64,000 nucleotides of DNA from Flavobacterium tistrianum (GCF_003254545.1 NZ_QJRH01000073.1:558001-622000); one strand, 5' to 3'; numbered from the stretch's first letter, positions 26,081-35,525 are shown. Made by a program: numbers and translations. Notes: generated from the sequence alone by a model not told the origin.

Positions 26081-26195
26081 AGGTGCTAAGAAACTAAGGA
26101 GCTAAGATGCTAAGGCATTAAGATCTACCAATTAAAAAACTTAGAAACTTAGAAACTTAGAAACTTAGAACCTCAGAAGCTTAGTGGCTTAGAAA
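26081..26195. repeat. CTAAG-family palindromic element between USP and bestrophin genes
   Basis: The left arm AGGTGCTAAGAAACTAAGGA with GCTAAGATGCTAAGG is made of tandem 9-bp units. The right arm repeats AACTTAGAA several times and ends TTAGTGGCTTAGAAA, directly at the TGA stop of the stress protein gene (26196). The same family occurs at 57632-57668, 58680-58768 and 60574-60612. Confidence 0.8.
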
Positions 26196-26918
26196 TCAAA
26201 CCATCTCTTCGTACAACGAAAGAACTGGAAGACCTAATTTTTCATTGACATTTTCTTTTTTGACTTTTTTAAATTTGATTTTTTCGCCTTTTCGAGTTTC
26301 TACCAACATATCGATATTGTGTTTTGATATGGCTTCTGATAAAAAGGGCGCTACATTTTCGTAATTATCTTCAAAACTGGCTGTCTGGCTAACAATTTCA
26401 AAAGAGAAATTGGCATTTAAAAAATCCTGTACATCTTTTACATGAATGTTTTTATTAGAATTTTCTACATACAATGCTTTATGAAAAACCTCTTTATTGA
26501 TTTCTGTACCAAGATGCAGAATCGGACATTTCTGATTTCCTGCCAACTGCACTAAATATTGATGGATTCTTTTGGTTTCCTGCTTATAAGAATGGGTCAG
26601 AATAATCAGTTTTACAGAAAACGCTTCTATAAGACGTCTGAAAATTGGTGCCGAAAGTCCGTATTGATTGTGGACTTTTAGTTTAATATTTGAAGTATGT
26701 TCTATAATATATCGGCAAGTTTCCAGAACTTCTTCCTGACTTTTGGTAAGTCCAGATTTCATTTCTCTTAAAAAACCCGAAGAAGAAAACGTATCAGGAG
26801 CTTCTGAAACTAATACTAAAATAATTTCCGATTCCGTATTCTTAGACTGATTTACCGCAGATTTAACAGCCGAAATAGTATCATCTTTTAAAGTTGTAGG
26901 TATAAGAAAATTTTTCAT
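26196..26918 (-). CDS. Universal stress protein-like protein
   Basis: A 240-residue cytoplasmic protein with a UspA-like alpha/beta fold over the first 140 residues. FLIPTTLKDDTISAVKSAVNQ starts it, ESEIILVLVSEAPDTFSSSG follows, and KLIILTHSYKQET then QKCPILHLG forms the end of the domain. The classic ATP loop GxxGxxxxxGS is not apparent, so nucleotide binding is uncertain. The C-terminal 100 residues look like a second degenerate half. It lies just upstream of a bestrophin channel and 83 bases below a histidine kinase gene on the same strand. Confidence 0.75.
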   Translation of the reverse strand: MKNFLIPTTLKDDTISAVKSAVNQSKNTESEIILVLVSEAPDTFSSSGFLREMKSGLTKSQEEVLETCRYIIEHTSNIKLKVHNQYGLSAPIFRRLIEAFSVKLIILTHSYKQETKRIHQYLVQLAGNQKCPILHLGTEINKEVFHKALYVENSNKNIHVKDVQDFLNANFSFEIVSQTASFEDNYENVAPFLSEAISKHNIDMLVETRKGEKIKFKKVKKENVNEKLGLPVLSLYEEMV

Positions 26919-27001
26919 AAGTATATCTTTTAGTTTTATACTTACAAAATAACTTTCGACAAATTAGACCGTTATTAATCTAAAATTAGAATTTCCTAAA
27001 A

Positions 27002-28384
27002 TTAAACATTAGATTTTTTAATGTTGCCTTTTTTAAAGATGATGGTAACGATTGTGCCTTTATTCTGTTCAGACTGCACTTGAAGTTCTCCGTCGTGCAT
27101 TCTAATAATTTTAGAAGCCAAAGGAAGTCCTAAACCGTAGCCAATATATTTGGCAGCGATTTTACCTCTAAAGAAAGGCTCATACAAATGCGGAATATCT
27201 TCTGGCGGAATTCCGATTCCAATATCATTGATCGCAATTTTGATCATTTCTTTGTTTGCCGTAAGATTTACAAAAACTTCGTTATTATCAGAATACTTTA
27301 CGCCATTGGTTATAATATTATTGATTGCCAATTCTAAAAGCGGTTTATTGCATGGCAGTAATAATAGATTAGAATCTTCTGGAGCAAAATTAAGTTTAAT
27401 GCTTACGCGGTTATCTGGATAAATTTTGTCTAAATCAGATTTTACATCCAACAACAATTCATCCATTCGGGCAATATCTGAAACCTGTTTTTGTCCGTCA
27501 TATCCTGTTTGCGTCAACTTAAGCAAGCTTTCTGTCAAGTTTCCTAATCTTGAAGCCTGACTGTAAATATTTTGCAGAGATTCTACATATTCATGTTTTT
27601 CTCTCTCTTTAAGCAACATAATCTCCGATTCGGCAATAATGGTTGTAATTGGCGTTTTCAATTCGTGAGAAGCATTATTAATAAAGTTCGCTTGGATTTC
27701 GAAAGAAGTCTCCAATCGATCCAGCATATTATTAAAAGTATTGGTTAAATCTGATATTTCATCAGAATTTTTAACTTCGGGAAGACGATTGTGCAGATTA
27801 GAAGCACTAATTCTTTTTACTTCTTTAGTAATTCTTGCTACAGGATTAATGACACGTTTTGCTAGATATCGTCCTAAAAGAAAAGCCAGAATCACAAATC
27901 CGATTCCGCCAAAAAGCATAATTTTGACAATATAAATGGTTGTGTCTTTTCCTTTACGGTCTCTTGCACCAACGATTACAATATATTTTTGATTGCTTTC
28001 CTGAAAAATCTGTCCTAAGTAATACTTATTATCTCTTTCGTACGAGTCTTTTCCTGTACTTAAAATATTAGTGTAAAAAGTATTCGGCAGATTTAGGTTC
28101 GTATTATAATCAAAACTATTGTGACTGTTTATTTTGAGTACATACTCTTCTTCCTCAATTAATTCTTCAAGACCATTTTTTTGAAGATTTTTATAATATT
28201 TAATCTTCTCTGGATCTTTTTGAAAATGAATTGAAGCTACAATTTTCGCCCTATCATCTAATCGCTTTAAAAAGTGGTAACGATTGTTTTCTCTGAACAA
28301 GAAAAACACGATGATACACAATAGCGAGGTACTAAAGGTCGAAAGAGCAACATAATTGAAAGTGATTTTTTTCCTAATATCCAT
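27002..28384 (-). CDS. Sensor histidine kinase (CusS/ArlS type)
   Basis: A 460-residue inner-membrane kinase. Membrane segments are at about 9-30 and 150-172, enclosing a periplasmic sensor of about 120 residues. HAMP spans about 173-225 and HisKA carries phospho-accepting His240 in NASHELKTPITTI. The HATPase domain has the N box (ELAINNIITNGVKYS), G1 (INDIGIGIPPEDIPHLYEPFFRG) and G2 (GYGLGLPLASKI). It is preceded by its response regulator with only one base between stop and start, so the two are one operon. The signal is unknown; the CusS/ArlS-like layout often relates to metals or envelope stress. Confidence 0.93.
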   Translation of the reverse strand: MDIRKKITFNYVALSTFSTSLLCIIVFFLFRENNRYHFLKRLDDRAKIVASIHFQKDPEKIKYYKNLQKNGLEELIEEEEYVLKINSHNSFDYNTNLNLPNTFYTNILSTGKDSYERDNKYYLGQIFQESNQKYIVIVGARDRKGKDTTIYIVKIMLFGGIGFVILAFLLGRYLAKRVINPVARITKEVKRISASNLHNRLPEVKNSDEISDLTNTFNNMLDRLETSFEIQANFINNASHELKTPITTIIAESEIMLLKEREKHEYVESLQNIYSQASRLGNLTESLLKLTQTGYDGQKQVSDIARMDELLLDVKSDLDKIYPDNRVSIKLNFAPEDSNLLLLPCNKPLLELAINNIITNGVKYSDNNEVFVNLTANKEMIKIAINDIGIGIPPEDIPHLYEPFFRGKIAAKYIGYGLGLPLASKIIRMHDGELQVQSEQNKGTIVTIIFKKGNIKKSNV

Positions 28385-28385
28385 A

Positions 28386-29060
28386 TTATGGTTTTATTAC
28401 ATAACCCAAACCTTTCATGGTGTGAATCAGTTTGGTTGAAAAAGGCTTGTCTATCTTTCTTCTTAAGTATGTAATATAGACATCGACAACATTGGTATTC
28501 ATATCAAAATTAATATCCCAAACATTGTCTAAAATCTGATCACGCGAAACAATGCGTCCCGTATTTTTTGCCAAATAATATAAAAGTTTAAATTCTTTGG
28601 CTGTTAGTACAATGTTTTCGCCATCTCTTTTAACCGTTTTGGCGCGTCCGTTTATTTCTAAATCAGCTATTGTGATAGTATCTATTTTTTCTGTTTCCTG
28701 CTGCGACCTTCTGTACAAAGCATTTACTCTGGCATCTAACTCTCCAAATTTAAAAGGTTTAACCAAATAATCATCTGCACCAGAATTAAGTCCGGTTACA
28801 ATATTTTCTGAAGTTCCTAAAGCCGTTAAAAGTAAAATTGGCACGAAATTTTTGGCTGCGCGAAGTCTTCTGCAGATTTCAATTCCGTTGACATCAGGAA
28901 GCATTACGTCTAAAATTACAACATCGAAGGTATAATTATGAATCATTTCCATGGCCGTTTTACCATCCATAGCAACGCTTACTTCATTATTATTTTCCGC
29001 AAAACCTTTTCGTAATATCGATAATAGATTTGGCTCATCTTCGACTATCAGTAATTTCAT
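28386..29060 (-). CDS. OmpR/PhoB-family response regulator
   Basis: A 224-residue two-domain regulator. The receiver domain has the acidic pair VEDEP, phospho-acceptor Asp51 in VVILDVMLP, and the conserved Lys in YLVKPFKF. The C-terminal winged helix includes VLTAKEFKLLYYLAKNTGRIVS, NVVDVYITYLRRKID and HTMKGLGYVIKP. It is the first gene of the two-component operon and its start is one base from nothing but a short leader with a -7 box at 29083-29090. Likely targets are the neighbouring stress protein, bestrophin or Omp85-like genes, an inference from position. Confidence 0.94.
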   Translation of the reverse strand: MKLLIVEDEPNLLSILRKGFAENNNEVSVAMDGKTAMEMIHNYTFDVVILDVMLPDVNGIEICRRLRAAKNFVPILLLTALGTSENIVTGLNSGADDYLVKPFKFGELDARVNALYRRSQQETEKIDTITIADLEINGRAKTVKRDGENIVLTAKEFKLLYYLAKNTGRIVSRDQILDNVWDINFDMNTNVVDVYITYLRRKIDKPFSTKLIHTMKGLGYVIKP

Positions 29061-29082
29061 ATTAAGAAGTTTGTATATACAA

Positions 29083-29090
29083 CAAAAATA
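29083..29090 (-). promoter_or_regulatory. -7 box for the two-component operon
   Basis: The minus strand reads TATTTTTG, matching TAnnTTTG, 22 bases before the response-regulator ATG. The -33 element is not evident. Confidence 0.45.
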
Positions 29091-29225
29091 AGAATACTAT
29101 TTAAAATAATTTTAAACAACTTTACAAATTATGATTTTATTGTGAAGAATAAAAAAAGTAAGCCTTATCGTCTGTTTTTTGATATTATTTTATGGCCAAA
29201 GCTTTTTGATTCTTAATTTTTCAAA

Positions 29226-30512
29226 TTAAAAAGTCTCTCCAGCATTCAAATAAAATCCTTTAGAATTATTACCCCATGAGTAGTCGAAAATAAGATTCGT
29301 TTTGGAAGCTTTGTCAATTAAAAGCCTTAAACCGAAACCAGCTGCTGGCTGAATTGATTTGAATAATTTAAGATCATTATCGGAATTACTGGTCGTTACA
29401 AAATTGGTAAAAACAGTACCACTCAGCAATTGATTGCAGGTAATCGGAAATCGAAACTCTGTAGACAAATAAACCAGTCCATTTCCTCTAAACAATCCTT
29501 GCGTGTAGCCTTCTCCACTTCTGCTGCGCTGATCCCAGCCAATTGCAGGAAGATTTAAGTACGGAACTTTTCCTCTTGTTACGAATTGCCCATAAGTCCA
29601 AAGTGCCAGAATATATCGCGGATTTTTATGAGAAACAGGAATAAAATGACGGTATTCTGCGAAAAGAACATTACTATATTCTTGATTATTAAAAAGTACT
29701 GGATTAAATCTATAGTTTATATTGGCAAACCAGCCTTTTGATGCATTTACCTGATTGTCTCGCGAATCGTGAACCAGATTCAAACTTACTCCATTCAAGA
29801 AATACTCATTATGATCAAAACCATATTTCTGGCTGTAATTATAGTGATAGGTATATTTTCCGTTGGCAATATCTAGCTCTTTATCATCAATGCTTGAATA
29901 CCAGTCAATATTAATTCCTCCCCCAACATAATAATTTTCTTTAACTTCAAAAGAAACGGTCTGATGAAATTTGAAATAATTATAATCCATATCCTGAGCT
30001 AGCGAATCTACACTAAAACCAGGCGGACGATCACGTCTTGGAGGAATAATATCGGTTCCTAATCCGTAATTGGGTTGCGAAAACAGATACAATCGATAAT
30101 CCCCGCTCAAAAAAATCTTATTATTCTTCAGCAGAATATTGTTTTTTACATTGACCAGCCACTGATTTTTTAAAGTATAAGTGATTCCAATATTGGCAAT
30201 TGAATATTTGTCTTTTTCCTCTTTTCCTTTAAAAGTATATTGGGCAACAGCTCCAAAAAAGAAACCAGTTGCAGGCTGAGAACCTATTGCGGGAATTACT
30301 AAAAAGAAATTGTTTTTTGTGGGCTTAACAACTAATGCGTCGTCATCTTTTTTAAAGATATCAAATATCGTTTTAGGCGGACAAATTTTTGGATTTTGAA
30401 TTTCAGAATTCTGAATTTCCTCTTGAGCAAATAGATTGAAAGAAATAAAAAGCAATAATCCTAAGATTTTAGACTTGTACTGAAAGGCATTATTTTTAAA
30501 AAAAATCACCAT
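29226..30512 (-). CDS. Omp85/BamA-TamA-like outer-membrane beta-barrel protein
   Basis: A 428-residue protein with a signal sequence ending FNLFAQ (about residue 30) and then a C-terminal-type surface-antigen barrel: alternating aromatic strands such as ATGFFFGAVAQYTFKGK, WLVNVKNNILLKNNKIFLSGDYRLYLFS and GVSLNLVHDSRDNQVNASKGW. The last two are typical Omp85 barrel motifs (xxDTRDxxxxPxxG). GDYRLYLFSQPNYGLG and RSGEGYTQGLFRGNGLVYLSTEFRFP are also characteristic. No POTRA domains fit in the short N-terminal part, so it resembles the POTRA-less Bacteroidota barrels of unknown cargo, not BamA itself. Confidence 0.83.
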   Translation of the reverse strand: MVIFFKNNAFQYKSKILGLLLFISFNLFAQEEIQNSEIQNPKICPPKTIFDIFKKDDDALVVKPTKNNFFLVIPAIGSQPATGFFFGAVAQYTFKGKEEKDKYSIANIGITYTLKNQWLVNVKNNILLKNNKIFLSGDYRLYLFSQPNYGLGTDIIPPRRDRPPGFSVDSLAQDMDYNYFKFHQTVSFEVKENYYVGGGINIDWYSSIDDKELDIANGKYTYHYNYSQKYGFDHNEYFLNGVSLNLVHDSRDNQVNASKGWFANINYRFNPVLFNNQEYSNVLFAEYRHFIPVSHKNPRYILALWTYGQFVTRGKVPYLNLPAIGWDQRSRSGEGYTQGLFRGNGLVYLSTEFRFPITCNQLLSGTVFTNFVTTSNSDNDLKLFKSIQPAAGFGLRLLIDKASKTNLIFDYSWGNNSKGFYLNAGETF

Positions 30513-30616
30513 TTACAAAGTTTAGCTTTAGAAATAAGACTCAATCTTACTGTAAATATAAGCCTTATTTTCAACATCTTATAAAATAAAACTAATTAAT
30601 TAAAAAATATTTTAAC

Positions 30617-30650
30617 AAAAAAAGCCGTCAAAAATAAATTTGACGGCTTG
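30617..30650 (-). terminator. Intrinsic terminator after aspA
   Basis: A perfect 11-bp stem AAGCCGTCAAA (30622-30632) / TTTGACGGCTT (30639-30649) is followed on the minus strand by seven T, 20 bases after the aspartase stop. Confidence 0.88.
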
Positions 30651-30668
30651 GGAATATCATCTCAAATA

Positions 30669-32078
30669 TTACTTGGTAATAAATTTTGGGTGAATCAAAT
30701 TCTCAAGAGAATAAATTTCATCCCATTTTTCCTGAGTAATTAATTTTCTTTCGAGAACTGCAATTTGATGTACGCTTTTACCAGTTTTTAAAGCTTCTCC
30801 TGCAATACTGGCACTTTCTTCATATCCTAAAATTGGATTCAATTGCGTTACAATTCCGATGCTGTTCATGACCATATTGTAACAGTGATCAACATTTGCT
30901 GTGATTCCGTTAATACATTTATCGATTAAAGTCTGAATTGCATTTGAAAGATAATCCAAAGAAGTAAACATCGCAAAAGCAATAACAGGTTCCATTACAT
31001 TTAGTTGTAATTGTCCTGCTTCTGCAGCCATTGTTACCGTTAAATCCTGACCAATCACATAAAAACAAGTCTGATTTACCACTTCTGGAATTACCGGATT
31101 TACTTTTCCTGGCATAATAGAAGATCCTGGCTGGCGTGCTGGAAGATTGATTTCGTTAAAACCTGTTCTTGGTCCTGAACTCAATAAACGCAAATCGTTA
31201 CAGATTTTAGAGATCTTTACTGCAGAACGTTTTAAAGTTCCCATAATCTGAACATAAGCTCCTGTGTCAACCGTCGCCTCAATTAAATCTGGCGAAAGTG
31301 TCAGCGGAATTCCAACCTCATCTGCCAAATATTTTACACAGATTTCAGGATAACCTTCTGGAGCATTTACTTTTGTACCTATAGCGGTTGCGCCCATATT
31401 GATTTCTAAAAGTAATTCCTGAGCATTTTTTAAACGCTGAATATCTTCTCCAATTGTTGTGGCGTAAGCTTTAAATTCTTGCCCTAAAGTCATAGGAACC
31501 GCATCTTGCAATTGCGTTCTTCCCATTTTTAAGACATCCTTAAACTCCTCGCCTTTTTTTGCGAAAGCGACTTCTAAACCAGCAAAAGTTTTAATAAAGC
31601 TTTCCATTTTAAGATACAAAGCAATTCTAAAAGCCGATGGATAAGCATCATTTGTAGACTGCGAACAGTTTACGTGATTATTTGGATGCAGAAAATTATA
31701 TTCTCCTTTTTTATGGCCTAAATATTCTAATCCGATATTGGCAATAACTTCGTTGGCATTCATGTTTACTGAAGTTCCTGCCCCGCCCTGAATTAAATCG
31801 CTTACAAATTCCTGATCAAATTTACCTGCAATAACCTGATCACTTCCGTAACAGATTGCCTCGGCGATTTTAGGTTCAAGAGCTCCACAATCTTTGTTTG
31901 CTAAAGCGGCTGCTTTTTTTACATATCCTAGAGCTTTGATGAATAAAGGCTCTTTTGAAATCGGAATTCCAGTAATATTAAAGTTTTCTACCGCTCTAAA
32001 AGTCTGGATTCCGTAGTATAAATGATTAGGAATTTCTAATTCTCCCAGAAAATCGTGTTCTTTTCTTGTTGGTTCCAT
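30669..32078 (-). CDS. aspA: Aspartate ammonia-lyase (aspartase)
   Basis: A 469-residue cytosolic lyase that converts L-aspartate to fumarate and ammonia. The fumarase/aspartase superfamily signature GSSIMPGKVNPV (the flexible catalytic loop) is present. So are SQSTNDAYPSAFRIA, GRTQLQDAVPMTLGQEF and EINMGATAIGTKVNAPEGY. NEVIANIGLEYLGHKKGEYN and the length match aspartase more closely than class-II fumarase. It is a single-gene unit with a strong terminator just after its stop. It feeds fumarate to the TCA cycle or supports nitrogen release from aspartate. Confidence 0.94.
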   Translation of the reverse strand: MEPTRKEHDFLGELEIPNHLYYGIQTFRAVENFNITGIPISKEPLFIKALGYVKKAAALANKDCGALEPKIAEAICYGSDQVIAGKFDQEFVSDLIQGGAGTSVNMNANEVIANIGLEYLGHKKGEYNFLHPNNHVNCSQSTNDAYPSAFRIALYLKMESFIKTFAGLEVAFAKKGEEFKDVLKMGRTQLQDAVPMTLGQEFKAYATTIGEDIQRLKNAQELLLEINMGATAIGTKVNAPEGYPEICVKYLADEVGIPLTLSPDLIEATVDTGAYVQIMGTLKRSAVKISKICNDLRLLSSGPRTGFNEINLPARQPGSSIMPGKVNPVIPEVVNQTCFYVIGQDLTVTMAAEAGQLQLNVMEPVIAFAMFTSLDYLSNAIQTLIDKCINGITANVDHCYNMVMNSIGIVTQLNPILGYEESASIAGEALKTGKSVHQIAVLERKLITQEKWDEIYSLENLIHPKFITK

Positions 32079-32235
32079 ATAATAAAATTGATATGTTTTG
32101 ACTTAAAAAAATAAGTGTAAAGCTACATCAAATTATGCATTAAAAGTGTGAATTAAATCAAAATCATTTATAATTTGTTTCCATTTTTATAGAGTTAATT
32201 AGTACCTTTTCACCTTCAAATAATTATAAAAAAGG

Positions 32236-32814
32236 TTGAAAAAAGAAAGCGAATATTTTCTTGATAAAGAATACAATACGATTATTTACGCCAAAGATGA
32301 TTTGAATTTTAAAGACTTTGAATCATGCGTTTTTAATAATTGTAACTTCTCTGCCTGCACTTTTCTTGCCGTTACTTTTATCGATTGCATTTTTAATGAT
32401 TGCATTTTCAGCGAAGCGAAGATTAATTATGTTGCTTTGAGAACGGTTACTTTTAACCGTTGTGAAATTAAAGAAGTGAATTTCGCTATGTGCGACAAAC
32501 TCATTTTTGAAGTGCATTTTAATGATTGCATTCTTGACTTTTCGAAGTTTTACACTTTAAAATTAAAAGGAACTCCGTTTACCAATTGCAGTTTAATTGC
32601 TGTTGATTTTATGGCAGCAGATTTAACAGGTGTAATTTTCGATAATTGTGACCTATATCGTTCCGAATTCAACAAAGCCATTGCTAATAAAGCTGATTTT
32701 AAAACCAGTTATAATTATACTATTGATCCTTCTAAAACTAAATTAAAGAAGGCTATTTTTTCGTTGAAGGAAGTAAAAGGGTTGTTGTTTACGCATGATG
32801 TGATTGTGAGTTAA
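32236..32814 (+). CDS. Pentapeptide-repeat protein
   Basis: A 192-residue protein made of a right-handed quadrilateral beta-helix. Pentapeptide units of the A(N/D)LxX type run from about residue 22 to 165: CVFNNCNFSACTFLAVTF, CIFNDCIFSEAKI, VTFNRCEIKEVNF and GVIFDNCDLYRSEFNKA. The regular spacing of Phe/Cys at five-residue intervals is visible. The Qnr/McbG-like subgroup shields gyrase, but most such proteins have no known role and there is no quinolone context here. The start is a TTG at 32236; the codon before it in frame leads to a TAA, so no longer product is possible. Confidence 0.85.
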   Translation: MKKESEYFLDKEYNTIIYAKDDLNFKDFESCVFNNCNFSACTFLAVTFIDCIFNDCIFSEAKINYVALRTVTFNRCEIKEVNFAMCDKLIFEVHFNDCILDFSKFYTLKLKGTPFTNCSLIAVDFMAADLTGVIFDNCDLYRSEFNKAIANKADFKTSYNYTIDPSKTKLKKAIFSLKEVKGLLFTHDVIVS

Positions 32815-32828
32815 TCAAACAAAAAACG

Positions 32829-32998
32829 TATAGTTTGTCATCCTGAGGAACGAAGGATCACACTCGTATTTCCACAAAGTATACACATAAAGTTTGTCAT
32901 TTCGACGAAGGAGAAATCTCCACGAGTAACTCCGCAACGAAAAGCCAATCTTTGTAGAGTTTCTTACGAAGATTTCTCCTTCGTCGAAATGACAAAAA
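32829..32998. repeat. GTCATTTCGACGAAGG-family palindromic element
   Basis: The arms TTTGTCATTTCGACGAAGGA with GAAATCTCC and GAAGATTTCTCCTTCG with TCGAAATGACA are nearly perfect complements. An additional half unit (GTCATCCTGAGGAACGAAGG) precedes the left arm. It lies between the pentapeptide gene and the GNAT stop at 33009, and the family also occurs at 11085-11192. Confidence 0.8.
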
Positions 32999-33008
32999 TG
33001 CTGAAAAA

Positions 33009-33512
33009 TTACTTTGAGATTTCTTTCCCCATCACATAATCCTCCATTAAATACCCGTTTCCAATTTCTATATCAACGGTTTCTTTAATTTCGAAACCTA
33101 TTTTTTTATAAAAATCTAACGCTGTATTAAATCGATTTACGTTTAATGATAATTGCTTTGATTTGTTTTCTAAAGCCATTCTTTCTATAAAATCAAATAC
33201 TTTTTTCCCATACCCTTTTCCTTGTGTTTCTGGCAACAAGTAGATTTTATGAATTTTGGTAATGGCTTCGTTTTTATAATGATGCTCAATTCCGATAAAG
33301 CCAATTGTAGATTCAGAATCTAAAATAAGATAGAATAATTGTTCTTTATTCTCAATTTGCTTTGCCAAAGCTTCATTAGAATAAAACAAACCTAACATAT
33401 AATCTAATTGAGATTTAGATAAAATTTCACCATAAGTAATAGGCCAAGTGATGTTTGTAATTTTCTGAATTGTACTGATATCGCCTAACCCTGCTTCTGA
33501 AATGCTAATCAT
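33009..33512 (-). CDS. GNAT-family N-acetyltransferase
   Basis: A 167-residue acetyltransferase using acetyl-CoA. The pyrophosphate-binding motif A is IYLLPETQGKGYGKKVFDF, preceded by the beta-strand pair of the GNAT core (IGFIGIEHHYKNEAITKIHKI). The C-terminal LSLNVNRFNTALDFYKKIGFE is the motif B block. The substrate cannot be predicted. It follows guaC on the same strand 20 bases upstream (guaC stop 33533, GNAT start 33512), so the two are likely cotranscribed. Confidence 0.88.
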   Translation of the reverse strand: MISISEAGLGDISTIQKITNITWPITYGEILSKSQLDYMLGLFYSNEALAKQIENKEQLFYLILDSESTIGFIGIEHHYKNEAITKIHKIYLLPETQGKGYGKKVFDFIERMALENKSKQLSLNVNRFNTALDFYKKIGFEIKETVDIEIGNGYLMEDYVMGKEISK

Positions 33513-33532
33513 AATGTGTTTTGAAGTATATT

Positions 33533-34573
33533 TTATTTAGTAAAAACTTGATTTTCTTGTTCGCTTACGCGGATGAAAGTCGTTCGTTTAGTCAATTCTT
33601 TTAATCTTGAAGCTCCAACATAAGTGCAAGTGCTTCTTATTCCGCCTAATATATCTAAGACAGTATAAATCACTTCGCCTTTAAACGGAACCTGCACTGT
33701 TTTTCCTTCGCTTGCTCTGTATTCTGCAACACCGCCAGCATGCTTATCCATTGCGGTTTTAGAGCTCATTCCGTAAAATTGTTTGAATTTCTCTCCTTTT
33801 ACCTCGATTAGCTCTCCTCCACTTTCGGTATGTCCAGCAAGCATTCCTCCCAACATTACAAAATCAGCTCCTGCTCCAAAAGCTTTGGCTACGTCTCCAG
33901 GAGTTGTACAGCCACCGTCGCTGATAATATGTCCGCCTAAACCGTGAGCAGCGTCGGCACATTCTACTATTGCTGAAAGCTGGGGATAACCAACACCAGT
34001 TTTGACACGTGTTGTACATACAGAACCAGGCCCAATTCCGACTTTTACAATATCAGCTCCAGCTAACAGGAGTTCTTCGGTCATTTCTCCTGTAACTACG
34101 TTTCCTGCAATAATGATTTTATCAGGATATTGTTTTCGAGTTTTTTTCAAAAACTGAACAAAGTGTTCCGAATATCCGTTTGCAACATCAATACAAATGA
34201 ATTTCAGTAGTGGATTTGCAGTTATTATTTTTTCGATCTTTTCAAAATCTTCTTTTCCTGTTCCAGTGCTTACGGCAATATAATCGTAGAAATCTGGAGT
34301 TACGTTCTTGAGAAATGCATTCCACTCTTCTAAAGTGTAGTGTTTATGAATGGCTGTGAAAAGCTTTTCTTTAGCCAAAACCTTTGCTATTTCAAAAGTA
34401 CCCACAGTATCCATATTGGCAGCCATAATCGGAATTCCTATCCAACTAGCAGTACTGTGCAAAAACTTGAAATTTTGCTCTAAGGAAACTTCAGATCTGC
34501 TTTTAAGCGTTGATCTTTTAGGTCTAAACATTACGTCTTTAAATCCTAATTTCAGGTCCATTTCTATTCTCAT
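33533..34573 (-). CDS. guaC: GMP reductase
   Basis: A 346-residue IMPDH/GMPR-family TIM barrel that reduces GMP to IMP with NADPH, recycling guanine nucleotides. Diagnostic motifs are [20 protein letters not shown] at the start, [14 protein letters not shown], the catalytic loop [18 protein letters not shown] with the active-site Cys, and [55 protein letters not shown] is typical of GMPR rather than IMPDH, and there is no CBS insert. A -7 box lies at 34596-34603. The GNAT gene downstream is probably cotranscribed. Confidence 0.94.
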   Translation of the reverse strand: MRIEMDLKLGFKDVMFRPKRSTLKSRSEVSLEQNFKFLHSTASWIGIPIMAANMDTVGTFEIAKVLAKEKLFTAIHKHYTLEEWNAFLKNVTPDFYDYIAVSTGTGKEDFEKIEKIITANPLLKFICIDVANGYSEHFVQFLKKTRKQYPDKIIIAGNVVTGEMTEELLLAGADIVKVGIGPGSVCTTRVKTGVGYPQLSAIVECADAAHGLGGHIISDGGCTTPGDVAKAFGAGADFVMLGGMLAGHTESGGELIEVKGEKFKQFYGMSSKTAMDKHAGGVAEYRASEGKTVQVPFKGEVIYTVLDILGGIRSTCTYVGASRLKELTKRTTFIRVSEQENQVFTK

Positions 34574-34595
34574 AGTTCGAGATTTTGGTTACTCT

Positions 34596-34603
34596 CAAAT
34601 GTA
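34596..34603 (-). promoter_or_regulatory. -7 box upstream of guaC
   Basis: The minus strand reads TACATTTG, an exact TAnnTTTG match 23 bases before the ATG. No convincing -33 element at 19 bp. Confidence 0.4.
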
Positions 34604-34612
34604 AGAATTTAT

Positions 34613-34812
34613 GATTTTAGATTTCAGATATTAGATTAACAAAAACTTGAACTTTTGAACAATTAAGTTATTAGTTCGCTTTCGCGAAAGCTCAAATCAA
34701 ATATGATGTTTTGAAAATTTGATATACTTTGCGTGGCTTCGACTTCGCTCAGCCTGACAAACCTAAAACGTGAGAATTGGAATTTGGAATTTCAAAAATT
34801 GGAATTTATTTT
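34613..34812. repeat. Simple-repeat cluster after miaE (GATTTTAGATTTCAGAT and AATTCCAATTT units)
   Basis: The segment contains TTTTAGATTTCAGATATTAG (the TAGATT family seen at 14165), the short palindrome TTCGCTTTCGCGAAAGC, and, closest to the miaE stop, tandem GGAATTTGGAATTTCAAAAA with TTGGAATTT, the family seen at 14220-14262. Confidence 0.5.
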
Positions 34813-34814
34813 CT

Positions 34815-35408
34815 TTATCCGTGAATCGTTTCGTTCTTCCCGTAATTGGTAATAATTGATTCTTCGAATGCCAGCCATTCTCTCCAGCGTTTTTCAACGT
34901 CAATTCCAACTCCGTATTTACGAGCGTAAGTGATGAAAGTTGTATAATGTCCTGCTTCGCTTTCCATTAATTCTCTGTAGAAAACAGCCAATTCTTCATC
35001 TTGGATATTTTCAGAAAGCACTTTAAAACGTTCACAGCTTCTAGCTTCAATCATAGCCGAGAAAAGAAGTCTTTCTACAAGTCCAGAAACACGGCTTCCG
35101 TCACCACTTCTTTTCATGTATTGGTAAAGTTCGTTTACGTAATCGTCTTTACGCTCACGACCTAATTTTAGTCCTCTTTTAATGATGATATTGTGAACTT
35201 GCTCAAAATGATCCACTTCTTCTTTTACTAAAGCTAATAAATCTTGAACCAAATCCTGATGTTCTGGATTGTTTGTAATAATTGTAATCGCGTTTGTCGC
35301 TGCTTTTTGTTCGCACCAAGCGTGATCTGTTAAGATTTCTTCGATGTTTTTCTCAACAATATTTACCCATCTTGGGTCGGTTGGCAATTGTAATCTTAGT
35401 ACGCCCAT
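34815..35408 (-). CDS. miaE: tRNA 2-methylthio-N6-isopentenyladenosine hydroxylase
   Basis: A 197-residue non-haem diiron enzyme of the ferritin-like superfamily that hydroxylates ms2i6A37 in tRNA. The four-helix bundle ligands are visible: DHAWCEQKAA (first Glu), EEVDHFEQVH (ExxH pair), EARSCERF and EAGHYTTF (second ExxH pair). LVERLLFSAMIEARSCERF and the overall length fit MiaE well. It follows glyA on the same strand, and the 117-base gap is a palindromic TTTCARGT-family element that may allow cotranscription or separate them. Confidence 0.9.
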   Translation of the reverse strand: MGVLRLQLPTDPRWVNIVEKNIEEILTDHAWCEQKAATNAITIITNNPEHQDLVQDLLALVKEEVDHFEQVHNIIIKRGLKLGRERKDDYVNELYQYMKRSGDGSRVSGLVERLLFSAMIEARSCERFKVLSENIQDEELAVFYRELMESEAGHYTTFITYARKYGVGIDVEKRWREWLAFEESIITNYGKNETIHG

Positions 35409-35417
35409 AGTCTTTTG

Positions 35418-35520
35418 TTTATTTTGTTTCAGGTTTCACGTTTCAGGTTCTTTTAGGAACGAAAAAAGTTTAAAGTTCTAAACTGTCTTTTGAACAGTCC
35501 AAAACTTTAAACTTGAAACT
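35418..35520. repeat. TTTCARGT-family palindromic element in the glyA-miaE gap
   Basis: The left arm TGTTTCAGGTTTCACGTTTC with AGGTTCTTTTAGGAACG is followed by AAAAGTTTAAAGTTCTAAAC and its complement, AGTCCAAAACTTTAAACTTG. On the minus strand GTTTCAAGTTTAAAG starts eight bases after the glyA stop. Confidence 0.7.
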
Positions 35521-35525
35521 ATTTC

